Source of the DNA: Mucilaginibacter terrae
GTDB lineage: Bacteria > Bacteroidota > Bacteroidia > Sphingobacteriales > Sphingobacteriaceae
Direction of reading: 5' to 3'
NCBI RefSeq assembly: GCF_031951985.1
Contig: NZ_JAVLVU010000001.1
Span: 4,030,001-4,094,000, forward strand
DNA: 64,000 nt
The stretch's first letter is position 1. Each line of letters opens with the position of its first letter. The notes under the pieces were generated by a model. It saw only the letters and a list, made by a program, of their open reading frames with translations. It searched no databases and was not told the origin of the DNA. A program made the translations under genes and the position numbers. Positions 27,375 through 35,517 of the stretch are shown here, one piece after another.

Positions 27375-27866
27375 ATGGTATATAATAGCAGCATCAAATT
27401 AATAACAAAAACTATTCGCTCGTTGCGGGTTTTGATGGCTATAGCTGGCTTTTTGCTGTTATCCCACTTACCGGCCCTGGCCCAAGCCCAACAACCCGAA
27501 CGCGGTAAGCTCGAGGTAATTAAAGACCCGCGTATCGACTCATTAATAGCAAACCGTGCCGAATTATCAAAAGGTATGGGGCGCGCAGTAAGCAACGCAT
27601 CGGGTTACGGCTACCGGGTACAGTTTTTTATTGGCCCAAACCGAAAAAATGCTTTTGATGCGCAAAACAGAATGCAGCAAATGCATCCCGAATTACGTAC
27701 TTACATCAATTACGCCGAGCCTAATTTCAAGGTAAAAGCCGGCGATTTTCGTACCCGGCTCGAAGCCAGTAAACTTATGCAGGAATTGAAGGGGACATTT
27801 TCCTCTTTATTTATCATATCCGAAAAAATTAATCCGCCCAAACTGGACGCTAACCCCAATTTGTAA
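27375..27866 (+). CDS. SPOR domain protein
   Basis: A 163-residue exported protein. ATG 27375 (MVYNSSIKLI) precedes an N-terminal hydrophobic segment near residues 15-36 (LRVLMAIAGFLLLSHLPALA). Starting earlier would use a TTG inside the family A repeat, so 27375 is chosen. The C-terminal SPOR-like domain (YRVQFFIGPNRKNAFDAQN, then NFKVKAGDFRTRLEASKLM) binds glycan strands lacking stem peptides at division sites in known members. Its stop overlaps the next ATG by one base (TAATG), so it is coupled to the M20 amidohydrolase. Confidence 0.85.
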   Translation: MVYNSSIKLITKTIRSLRVLMAIAGFLLLSHLPALAQAQQPERGKLEVIKDPRIDSLIANRAELSKGMGRAVSNASGYGYRVQFFIGPNRKNAFDAQNRMQQMHPELRTYINYAEPNFKVKAGDFRTRLEASKLMQELKGTFSSLFIISEKINPPKLDANPNL

Positions 27867-29050
27867 TGATCAAAGAACAAATACAGGAATTATCGAAAAA
27901 TATATTTAACAACATAGTTGGCTATCGCCGTCACCTGCATGCCAACCCCGAGCTGTCGTTTAACGAGGTGCAAACCTCTGCTTACGTAGAAGCGCGTTTA
28001 GATGAACTGGGTATTCCGCACAGCCGCTTAGCCAATAACGGCGTGGTGGGCTTGCTGAAAGGCAATAAGCTATCTGATAATGTAATTGCCTTACGTGCCG
28101 ATATGGATGCCCTGCCTATTACCGAGGCTAACGATGTGCCCTACAAATCGCAAAATGTGGGCGTAATGCATGCTTGCGGTCATGATGTTCATACCTCATC
28201 ATTATTAGGTACTGCCACCATTTTAAGCAGCCTTAAAGACGAGTTTGGCGGCACCATTAAACTAATATTTCAACCTGCTGAAGAGAAGCTACCCGGCGGT
28301 GCCAATCTCATGATACAGGAAGGTGTGCTGGAAAACCCTAAGCCGCAGGCTGTATTGGGTCAGCACGTAATGCCTTTGATAGATGCCGGTAAGGTAGGCT
28401 TTCGTGCAGGTAAATACATGGCCAGTACTGATGAGATCTATGTAACTGTACACGGCAAAGGTGGACATGGTGCACAACCGCAACAAAACATTGACCCGGT
28501 AATTATTACCGCGCACATACTTACCGCGCTGCAACAAGTGGTTAGCCGTTTTGCTGATCCTAAAAGCCCGTCGGTACTATCGTTTGGTAAGGTAATTGCC
28601 AATGGTGCTACCAACATTATTCCTAATGAGGTTTATCTTGAAGGCACCTTCCGTACCATGGACGAGCAGTGGCGCAAAGAGGCCCACATTAAAATGAAAA
28701 AGATGGCCGAAGGCATTGCCGAAAGCATGGGTGGCAGCTGTGATTTTGAGATCAGGAATGGTTATCCCTTCCTCATTAACGAAGAGAAATTGACCGCCGC
28801 CGCACGTGGCTACGCCGAAGATTACTTAGGTAAAGAAAACGTGCTCGACCTGGATATATGGATGGCCGCCGAAGACTTTGCCTATTTCTCGCAAGCTGCC
28901 GATGCCTGTTTTTACCGCCTCGGTACCCGCAACGAAAGCCGCGGCATAACCTCAGCCGTACACACACCAACGTTTGATGTGGATGAAAATGCACTGGCTA
29001 TAAGTACTGGCTTAATGGCTTATATGGCCGTTAAGCAGTTGGGGAATTGA
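27866..29050 (+). CDS. M20D family amidohydrolase (N-acyl amino acid / hippurate type)
   Basis: A 394-residue two-domain, di-metal hydrolase. Metal and catalytic motifs: VIALRADMDALPI, MHACGHDVHTSSLLG (Cys and His ligands), IFQPAEE (general base Glu), VLGQHVMP and the C-terminal AVHTPTFDVDE. The lid dimerisation domain spans about residues 185-300 (VTVHGKGGHGA). Relatives cleave N-acetyl amino acids, hippurate or IAA conjugates, so the substrate here is undetermined. No signal peptide, so cytoplasmic. Translationally coupled to the SPOR gene. Confidence 0.93.
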   Translation: MIKEQIQELSKNIFNNIVGYRRHLHANPELSFNEVQTSAYVEARLDELGIPHSRLANNGVVGLLKGNKLSDNVIALRADMDALPITEANDVPYKSQNVGVMHACGHDVHTSSLLGTATILSSLKDEFGGTIKLIFQPAEEKLPGGANLMIQEGVLENPKPQAVLGQHVMPLIDAGKVGFRAGKYMASTDEIYVTVHGKGGHGAQPQQNIDPVIITAHILTALQQVVSRFADPKSPSVLSFGKVIANGATNIIPNEVYLEGTFRTMDEQWRKEAHIKMKKMAEGIAESMGGSCDFEIRNGYPFLINEEKLTAAARGYAEDYLGKENVLDLDIWMAAEDFAYFSQAADACFYRLGTRNESRGITSAVHTPTFDVDENALAISTGLMAYMAVKQLGN

Positions 29051-29052
29051 GG

Positions 29053-29095
29053 GTTGGGAGAGAGTCAAGAGTACAGAATCAGGAATACAGAGGAG
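29053..29095. repeat. Family F A-rich repeat
   Basis: gagagtcaagagtacagaat and caggaatacagaggagg directly after the M20 stop. Same style as 18976-19072. Confidence 0.45.
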
Positions 29096-29114
29096 GCTAT
29101 AAATGATAACGACT

Positions 29115-29203
29115 TATCATCTCGAACGATAGTGAGAGATCTTGTTCAATTGCAAAGCTTGTCCGCATTAACAAGATTTCTCCTTGGGTCGAAATGACAG
29201 GTA
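29115..29203. repeat. Family B palindromic element, copy 2
   Basis: Starts tcatctcgaacgatagtgag and ends with ccttgggtcgaaatgacagg. The left arm is nearly identical to the copy at 39857 and the right arm to the fragment at 51308. Confidence 0.7.
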
Positions 29204-29210
29204 GTATAGT

Positions 29211-29330
29211 TATTCCTGGCGCAAGTATGTAGCGTCGGAATGTGTAATGGCTACTTGTGCATAAGTACAAGGCACAAGTAGCCACCGCATAGTGGCCAGC
29301 CCCACATACTTGCGCCAGAAAAAAGGAATA
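29211..29330. repeat. Nested palindromic (cruciform-like) element, family E
   Basis: Outer perfect arms ctggcgcaagtatgt (29216-29230) and its complement (29304-29318) are extended by tattcc/ggaata. They enclose an inner perfect hairpin, ggctacttgtgc (29249-29260) with gcacaagtagcc (29272-29283). No coding frame fits. Single copy in this window. Confidence 0.65.
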
Positions 29331-29335
29331 CATTA

Positions 29336-29373
29336 AACGCAGAAAGCGGCTCCATGGAGCCGCTTTCTGCGTT
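29336..29373 (-). terminator. 38-base perfect palindrome, probable terminator of the S41 protease gene
   Basis: 19-base arms (aacgcagaaagcggctcca and complement) with no real loop, centred on ccatgg. It is the first strong hairpin past the protease gene, with a family A element between them. Same size as the palindrome at 39251. Confidence 0.6.
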
Positions 29374-29378
29374 ATAAA

Positions 29379-29472
29379 CCCCTCGTCATTGCGAGGTACG
29401 AAGCAATCTCTGAACTATGCATATTCGCTTTGCATCCGCAGAGATTGCTTCGTACCTCGCAATGACGAGGGG
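29379..29472. repeat. Family A palindromic element (full copy 2, reverse orientation)
   Basis: 34-base inverted arms (29379-29412, starting cccctcgtcattgcgagg; complement at 29439-29472). The central spacer is the reverse complement of the spacer in the copy at 51001, so this copy is inverted. It ends 6 bases from the reconstructed S41 stop at 29478. Confidence 0.85.
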
Positions 29473-29502
29473 TAAGTTTACTTAATTGTACTCAACATCT
29501 CC

Positions 29503-32500
29503 TTAACCGCAGTTTCCATTTGGCTGGTCTTGCCCGTTCAGGAATTTGGTGTATTCGTTTAGCACTCTAATATCTGGTTCAACCTGTGCGTTTTCGGTAG
29601 GGTGGGTATCGCCTATGCCCCAGGTTGATACCATGGGTATACCGAATACAAGCGTGCCGTCAATTTGACGTTCCCACCAAACGGCGGTACCTGTTCCTGC
29701 TACCGGCATACCTATCAGCTTGCCCAGTTTCAAGGTTTTGTAAGCCCATGGGAAGATGAATGCATCCGAATAGTTGCCCTCGCTCATTACCACACAGCTT
29801 GGTTTATTCCATTTGCTTAATGATTCGCCGCCCTCGGTTGGATGCCCTTGCGGACGCAGTTCCATGTACATTTTACCGCCCAAAAAAGTAACCAACTCAT
29901 CATGCAGCCAGCCGCCGCCATTAAAGCGGGTATCAACAATTAATGCTTTTTTGCTAAAGTTTTTACCCAATACTTTATCAAACGTTACGCGGTAGCTCGG
30001 GTCGTTCATGCCTTGTACGTGCACGTAACCCACTTTTCCGTTCGAAAGGCTATCAACTAAATGCTCCATCATACGGGTCCAGCGGTTGTATAACAGCACA
30101 CTGCGCTCATAGCCCGGTGGAACCGGTTTTACGTTTTCCTCGTAAGTGGCATTGGTTTTAGGGTCGTGGAAACTGATGAGCGTGTACTTATCAACCTTGC
30201 GGTTAAGCAGCTTGGCCCAGTCGGCATCACCGGTAATAGCTTCGCCGTCAATTTTATCAATCACATAACCTTTTTTCATTTTGGTGCGCGCCACATCAAA
30301 CGGGCCACCCGTAATAATATCGGCTACCACAAGTCCGTCGCCGCCTTTGGTTTGGTCGTATAAAAGGCCTAAAGCAGCTGTAACATCCCCATTAGGAAAT
30401 TGCGGCGAATAACGGCCACCGGTATGCGAGCCATTCAGTTCGCCTAAAAACTCGCTCAGCAATACCTGGAAATCGTAATTATTATTAATGTGCGGCAGGA
30501 ATTTGCCGTAAGTGTTGTGGTAATAGGTCCAGTCAACACCCTGCAATTTAGGGTCGAAGAACTTTTTGGTCACCTGTTTCCATGAGTGATCAAAAATGTA
30601 GGCTCGCTCGGCAGCGGCATCTAAATCCATGCTGCTGTTAATTTTAACAGGCGTTACTTTACCATCGTCAACTCCAACCTTCATCACGTTGCCACCGGCC
30701 AGTACAAACAGGGTCTTGCCATCGGGCGTAAGTTCAAGCGAGCCACCGCCTGAATTTAGTGCGGCCAACACCTTGGTTTCTTTGGTGCGGGTAGATGTTA
30801 CCCATAAATCGTAACCCTTATCATAACGGGCCAGGTAAAACAGTTTCTCACCATCTTTCGACATTACGTCGTCGGCCATATCGGCCGAGCCAACGGTTAA
30901 GCGCACGGTACGGTCTTCCAGGTTTTTAAAGTTTGGCTCGTAAGCATACGGCGCAATACCGGCGGGAGTTTTGGCATTTTTAGGGGTGGATTTTGTGGTT
31001 TTATCGGCAACTTTGTTGGTCGAATCACGCTTTTCCTCTTGCTTGCGAATGTCTAAGTCCTCTTTGCTCAGGCGGAACCTGTCCCAGGCTGCCTGGTCAA
31101 AAAACATGGCATACACATCAGTTTGTGATCCGCGCGATAGGTTCTTCATACCCAGGCGGTCGCTTTGCCAGTACATCATTTTGCCGTTCATTCCCCAGCG
31201 TGGGCGGCCGTCGTCAAAACCGCTTTCGGTAAGGTTAAGGCGCTTGCCGGTACCATCGGCCTTAACAAACGCAATTTCGCTGCGGCCAAATGCTCCCTCT
31301 TCTGATTGAATGAGCAGATACTTACTGTCGGGCGACCATGAAAAATATTGGTCACCATCGGAATAAGAAAAATTAACACCCTCCGGAAGCACGGTTGTTG
31401 TCTTTTTGGTGGCAATATCAAATACTTTAACAATGTTACGTTCCTCCAGGTAAGCTATTTTTTTGCCATCCGGAGAATATATGGGCTGAAACTCTTCTTT
31501 ATCGGTATTGATAACCGGCTCGGTTTTAAGTGTGGTTGAGGCAAAAAAGTAAGGCTCGGTAGCACTGGCTAAAGTGGTTTTGTAAATGTCCCATGAGCCT
31601 GCGTTTTCTACCGAATACAGCAAAGTGCGGCCATCTGGACTAAATTGTACCATGCGTTCCTGGTAAGGGGTGTTGGTAATGCGCTTGGTAATATTGCCAT
31701 CAACTGATGTTACAAATATTTCGCCTCGGTAGATCAAGGCTACTTCCTTACCATTGGGCGATACCGCAATTTCGGTTGCATCGCCGCGTACCGGCATGTT
31801 TTGCACCTGGCTACCGTTAAAATCGGCACTCAGGCTAATGTTTACTTTTTGGGGCTGACCGCCATCTTTCAAAGTGTACAATTCGCCGCATTGGGTAAAG
31901 GCTAAGGTGCCATCCTCGGCGCGCGACAGGTTGCGAACCGGGTCTTTAGTAAAGTTGGTTACCTGTGAAGGAGTATTAGCAGATGCCAAACTTGCCTTAA
32001 ACAGGTTTTGGTTACCATTGCGTTCGCTCAGGTAATAAAAATTATCGCCGCTGCCCCAAACCGGTTCGCGGTCTTCACCCACAAAAGGCGATACCTTGGT
32101 GTAGGCTTTGGTTGAGGTATCGTAAACCCATATATCGCGCGTTACGGCCGATGTATGGTGCTTGCGCCAGGGGTCTTCATAGCCTTTACGATCCTGAAAA
32201 ATCATTTTATCGCCTGCCTTGTTCAGGTGCATGTTGTCCATACCTGCGGCGTTCACCATAATGCTGCGGCCGCCTTTTGCCGGTACAGTATACAGTTTCA
32301 TAAACAGGGCATTGCTTGGGAAACGCACCGATGAGGCCAGGTCATTACGGTCGGTACCGAAATACACCTTTTGATTATCGGTCGAAAACTCGTACGGAAT
32401 ATCCCGCTCTGATGCAAAGGTTAAGCGGGTTGCAGATCCTCCGCTGGCAGCCATAATATATACATCAAAGTTACCATAACGGTCGGATGCAAAGGCTATC

Positions 32501-32739
32501 GACTGCCCATCGTGGCTCCAAACCGGGTAACCGTTATAGGCACTGTTAATGGTTAAGGGGATGGCGGTACCACCAGCCGACGGTACTTTAAACAGGTTGC
32601 CTTTATATTCAAAGGCTATCCACTTGCCATCGGGCGATAGGGATGGTTGCTGCATCCACAATAAATGCTCTTGTTGCTGGGCAAAAGTTGGTTTTTGCGT
32701 TAGTACAAAAGCCGAGAGCAGGAGTAATAATTTTTTCAT
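29503..32739 (-). CDS. Tricorn-like S41 peptidase, C-terminus altered by a frameshift
   Basis: 1078 residues as read: signal peptide (MKKLLLLLSAFVLTQKPTFA), two beta-propeller regions (about 30-340 and 345-680, repeated S.DG...A-type blades), a linker rich in Lys, Ser and Thr near 575, then helix bundle, PDZ (about 830-915) and S41 domains. Active-site features: GSHTG near 770 and SEGNYSDAF with the serine near 990. It is a tricorn-core homologue trimming peptides, here probably periplasmic. The end reads FLNGQDQPNGNCG-stop. One base less at 29521-29524 restores QDQQMETAVKEMLSTIK and moves the stop to 29478-29480, the expected family ending. That suggests a one-base insertion. Confidence 0.88.
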   Translation of the reverse strand: MKKLLLLLSAFVLTQKPTFAQQQEHLLWMQQPSLSPDGKWIAFEYKGNLFKVPSAGGTAIPLTINSAYNGYPVWSHDGQSIAFASDRYGNFDVYIMAASGGSATRLTFASERDIPYEFSTDNQKVYFGTDRNDLASSVRFPSNALFMKLYTVPAKGGRSIMVNAAGMDNMHLNKAGDKMIFQDRKGYEDPWRKHHTSAVTRDIWVYDTSTKAYTKVSPFVGEDREPVWGSGDNFYYLSERNGNQNLFKASLASANTPSQVTNFTKDPVRNLSRAEDGTLAFTQCGELYTLKDGGQPQKVNISLSADFNGSQVQNMPVRGDATEIAVSPNGKEVALIYRGEIFVTSVDGNITKRITNTPYQERMVQFSPDGRTLLYSVENAGSWDIYKTTLASATEPYFFASTTLKTEPVINTDKEEFQPIYSPDGKKIAYLEERNIVKVFDIATKKTTTVLPEGVNFSYSDGDQYFSWSPDSKYLLIQSEEGAFGRSEIAFVKADGTGKRLNLTESGFDDGRPRWGMNGKMMYWQSDRLGMKNLSRGSQTDVYAMFFDQAAWDRFRLSKEDLDIRKQEEKRDSTNKVADKTTKSTPKNAKTPAGIAPYAYEPNFKNLEDRTVRLTVGSADMADDVMSKDGEKLFYLARYDKGYDLWVTSTRTKETKVLAALNSGGGSLELTPDGKTLFVLAGGNVMKVGVDDGKVTPVKINSSMDLDAAAERAYIFDHSWKQVTKKFFDPKLQGVDWTYYHNTYGKFLPHINNNYDFQVLLSEFLGELNGSHTGGRYSPQFPNGDVTAALGLLYDQTKGGDGLVVADIITGGPFDVARTKMKKGYVIDKIDGEAITGDADWAKLLNRKVDKYTLISFHDPKTNATYEENVKPVPPGYERSVLLYNRWTRMMEHLVDSLSNGKVGYVHVQGMNDPSYRVTFDKVLGKNFSKKALIVDTRFNGGGWLHDELVTFLGGKMYMELRPQGHPTEGGESLSKWNKPSCVVMSEGNYSDAFIFPWAYKTLKLGKLIGMPVAGTGTAVWWERQIDGTLVFGIPMVSTWGIGDTHPTENAQVEPDIRVLNEYTKFLNGQDQPNGNCG

Positions 32740-32821
32740 GAGTTGGCTTTATAGAATGTTTAACACTCTAATGTAGTTAAAAACAATATCACTTGCCTTT
32801 GCCTCATGATAATTTACCTGT

Positions 32822-32861
32822 AACGCACAAGGCCGGTTAATTTTAACCGGCCTTGTGCGTT
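32822..32861 (-). terminator. Terminator of the SDR gene
   Basis: A 19-bp perfect stem (aacgcacaaggccggttaa, 32822-32840, with 32843-32861) and a 2-base loop, 23 bases beyond the SDR stop. Confidence 0.78.
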
Positions 32862-32883
32862 GTATAATAGAAGTAGTTGTAGC

Positions 32884-33636
32884 TTATACGGCGGTATAAC
32901 CCCCATCAACCAGGTAATATGCCCCGGTCATAAAAGAGGCTTTATCCGAACTTAAGAACACAACCAGGTTAGCAACCTCCTCGGCTGTACCCAGGCGGCC
33001 AATAGGGTGTTTTTGCTTTAATGCCTCAAGCTGTTCGGGCTTCAGATTTTTCTCTAACAAAGGGGTATCAATATAAGCCGGACCAACCGCATTACAACGG
33101 ATATTCTTTTTTGCATACTCGGCACCAATATTTTTGGTTAAGCCCACCACGGCATGTTTTGAGGTAGTATAAGCGCTCGAAAATGGAGCCGCCACCGAAC
33201 CATGAATTGACGCCATATTAACGATAGAACCGCCGCCGTTTTGCTCCATGGCCGCAAGCTGATATTTACAGCCGTAAAATACACCGTCGAGATTGATGTC
33301 GAGTACTTTCTTCCAGCTCTCGAGAGAATAGTTGGCCGTTTCGGCTGCATCGCCGCCAATACCGGCATTGTTGCAGGCAATATCCAGTTTGCCAAAGGTT
33401 TCAACTGTGGCTTTTACTAATGCTTCATTATCTTCAGCGGTAGAGGTATCTGCTTTAAAAAATGAGGCTTTACCGCCTTCTTTCTCAATTAAAGCAACGG
33501 TTTCTAAACCGGCCTGCTCGTTAATGTCTGATACCATAACAGCTGCACCTTCGGCTGCATAACCAATAGCCACCGCTCTGCCAATGCCCGAACCCGCTCC
33601 TGTTACCAAGGCTGCTTTGTTTTCTAAACTTTTCAT
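32884..33636 (-). CDS. Short-chain dehydrogenase/reductase
   Basis: A 250-residue classical SDR with full motif set: TGAGSGIG nucleotide loop (residue 12 on), CNNAGIGG near 88, catalytic Ser in VNMASIHGS near 141, YTTSK near 156, and a C-terminal FMTGAYYLVDGGYTAV. SDINE after beta 2 has an acidic residue, suggesting NAD rather than NADP. Substrate not predictable; similar proteins are often annotated as glucose 1-dehydrogenase or 3-oxoacyl-ACP reductase. A single-gene unit with its own terminator. Confidence 0.93.
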   Translation of the reverse strand: MKSLENKAALVTGAGSGIGRAVAIGYAAEGAAVMVSDINEQAGLETVALIEKEGGKASFFKADTSTAEDNEALVKATVETFGKLDIACNNAGIGGDAAETANYSLESWKKVLDINLDGVFYGCKYQLAAMEQNGGGSIVNMASIHGSVAAPFSSAYTTSKHAVVGLTKNIGAEYAKKNIRCNAVGPAYIDTPLLEKNLKPEQLEALKQKHPIGRLGTAEEVANLVVFLSSDKASFMTGAYYLVDGGYTAV

Positions 33637-33773
33637 GGTAGAATATTTAAAATTGATAGATGATGTACAACATAAAGTTTAATTAATGTTGTGACATGTA
33701 TTTAACGCTACAGGAATGAAAATGTTGGAAGTGCAGGTGTCATTTTAATGCAATGGTTCAACAAATGCTTCAA

Positions 33774-33816
33774 AACACAAGAGCCGATTGATTTACTCAA
33801 CCGGCTCTTGTGTTAC
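33774..33816 (-). terminator. Terminator downstream of asnS
   Basis: aacacaagagccg (33774-33786) pairs with cggctcttgtgtt (33802-33814), with a further ttg/caa pair inside the loop. It lies about 85 bases past the asnS stop, beyond two repeat remnants. Confidence 0.65.
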
Positions 33817-33827
33817 TTTATAGTACT

Positions 33828-33856
33828 CGTCATTGCTTCGTACCTCGCAATGACGG
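33828..33856. repeat. Internally deleted family A element
   Basis: Reads cgtcattgcttcgtacctcg then caatgacg: the outer ends of both arms joined directly, with the central part lost between the two 'cattgc/attgc' repeats. Consistent with slippage or recombination deleting the hairpin. Confidence 0.65.
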
Positions 33857-33865
33857 TAGGAGAGT

Positions 33866-33899
33866 ATTTAGCCTATCGTTGGTGTTATCACCAACCAAC
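33866..33899. repeat. Family G repeat: ttggtgttatcaccaa palindrome
   Basis: tttagcctatcgttggtg, ttat, caccaac lies directly after the asnS stop. A diverged copy (ttttagcctatggttggc, gttgtcacaacc) is at 45486-45515. Confidence 0.55.
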
Positions 33900-35335
33900 T
33901 AAAACTCTGCGTTTTTAGGGAAACGTGGGAACGGAATAACATCGCGGATGTTACCCATACCGGTAACGAACAATACCAAACGCTCAAAACCCAAACCAAA
34001 ACCGGCATGCGGACAACCACCAAAGCGGCGGGTATCCAGGTACCACCAAAGCTCATCTTTAGGAATACCTATTTCATCCATACGTTGTTCCAGTCTTTCT
34101 AAACGTTCTTCACGCTGCGATCCGCCTACAATTTCGCCAATACCGGGGAAGAGAATGTCCATAGCGGCAACGGTTTTACCGTCATCGTTTTGGCGCATGT
34201 AGAAAGATTTGATCTCTTTAGGATAATCGGTTAAAATAACCGGTTTTTTAAAGTGTTTCTCTACCAAATAACGCTCATGTTCCGATTGTAAGTCGGCACC
34301 CCAGCCCTCAATAAGGTATTGGAATTTTTTCTTTTTGTTAGGTGTCGAATCTTTCAGTATCTCGATAGCCTGAGTATAAGTTAAACGCTCAAAATCGTTG
34401 TTTAAGCAGAATTGGAGTTTCTCCAGTAAGGTCATTTCTGAACGTTCCTGTTGTGGTTTGCTCTTCTCTTCTTCTAACAGGCGTTGGGTTAAAAACTCAA
34501 TATCCTCAGCGTTGTGCTCAAGGGCGTAGTTAATCACGTATTTCAATAAACCTTCGGCCAGGTCCATGTTATCGGCCAGGTCATAAAATGCCATTTCGGG
34601 CTCAATCATCCAAAACTCGGCTAGGTGGCGGGTAGTATTTGAGTTTTCGGCACGGAAAGTAGGGCCGAACGTATAAATGTCGCTCAGGGCCATTGCACCC
34701 AGCTCACCCTCTAACTGCCCTGATACGGTCAGGTTAGTAGCACGACCAAAGAAATCTTGTTTGTAGTCAATTTCGCCGCTTTCGGTACGTGGAAGGTTAT
34801 TTAAATCAAGATTGGTTACTTTGAAAGCCTCGCCGGCACCTTCAGCATCTGATGCTGTAATTACCGGGGTATGCAGGTAAACAAAGCCTTTTTCCTGGAA
34901 AAACTGGTGTACCGCAAATGATAAACTGTTGCGTACCCTGAAAATAGCACCGAACGTATTAGTACGGAAACGCAGGTGAGCAATTTCGCGCAAAAACTCA
35001 AGGCTGTGTTTTTTAGGCTGTAACGGGTATTTTTCCGGGTCGCTGTCGCCCAGTATTTCAATGCTGGTGGCTTTTACATCAACCGCCTGGCCTTTACCTA
35101 AGCTGGCTACTAAAATACCGGTAACGCTAAGTGCCGCACCGGTGGTAATACGCTTTAATAAGGCTTCGTCGGTATTCTGAAAATCAACAACTATTTGTAT
35201 GTTGCTATTGGTTGAGCCATCATTTAAAGCAATAAACTGGTTATTACGAAAGGTGCGTACCCATCCTTTAACATTTACTTCCTGTTCTGCCGGCGTGGTT
35301 TGCAGCAGTGCTTTAATCTTAATTCGCTCACTCAT
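33899..35335 (-). CDS. asnS: Asparagine--tRNA ligase
   Basis: 478-residue class IIb synthetase charging tRNA-Asn. The N-terminal OB-fold anticodon-binding domain spans residues 1-110 (VNVKGWVRTFRNNQFIALNDGS). Class II motifs follow: FRVRNSLSFAVHQFFQEKGF..LHTPVI (motif 1), FGPTFRAENSNTTRHLAEFWMIEPE (motif 2, in two short blocks) and GFGLGFERLV (motif 3), ending IPFPRFPKNAEF. A start at 35335 (MSERIKIKALL) is chosen; an earlier in-frame ATG adds 21 hydrophobic residues with no homology. Having asnS implies direct Asn-tRNA formation. Divergent from dnaG. Confidence 0.96.
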   Translation of the reverse strand: MSERIKIKALLQTTPAEQEVNVKGWVRTFRNNQFIALNDGSTNSNIQIVVDFQNTDEALLKRITTGAALSVTGILVASLGKGQAVDVKATSIEILGDSDPEKYPLQPKKHSLEFLREIAHLRFRTNTFGAIFRVRNSLSFAVHQFFQEKGFVYLHTPVITASDAEGAGEAFKVTNLDLNNLPRTESGEIDYKQDFFGRATNLTVSGQLEGELGAMALSDIYTFGPTFRAENSNTTRHLAEFWMIEPEMAFYDLADNMDLAEGLLKYVINYALEHNAEDIEFLTQRLLEEEKSKPQQERSEMTLLEKLQFCLNNDFERLTYTQAIEILKDSTPNKKKKFQYLIEGWGADLQSEHERYLVEKHFKKPVILTDYPKEIKSFYMRQNDDGKTVAAMDILFPGIGEIVGGSQREERLERLEQRMDEIGIPKDELWWYLDTRRFGGCPHAGFGLGFERLVLFVTGMGNIRDVIPFPRFPKNAEF

Positions 35336-35372
35336 ATATCTTAAAAATTGAGCGGTAAAAATACAATTTAGA

Positions 35373-35401
35373 TGTAAGAAACAAGAGGTAAGAAACAAGA
35401 G
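35373..35401. repeat. Short tandem 'gtaagaaacaagag' repeat
   Basis: gatgtaagaaacaagaggta followed by agaaacaagagata in the asnS-dnaG gap: two tandem units, same style as family F. Confidence 0.5.
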
Positions 35402-35470
35402 ATATGTGGTGTTTATGCTGGATTAAAATTTCCATGTTTTTAAACCGTTTAAAATTACTTACCTTCATGG

Positions 35471-35496
35471 TTGGGGGCATAAAATGCTTACCTTTG
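35471..35496 (+). promoter_or_regulatory. Candidate promoter of dnaG
   Basis: TACCTTTG (35489-35496) with a TTG 15 bases upstream (35471-35473), shorter than ideal. It ends 21 bases before ATG 35518 and so argues against the upstream in-frame start. Confidence 0.5.
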
Positions 35497-35517
35497 CAGC
35501 CCTGTTTTTTAGCGCAC

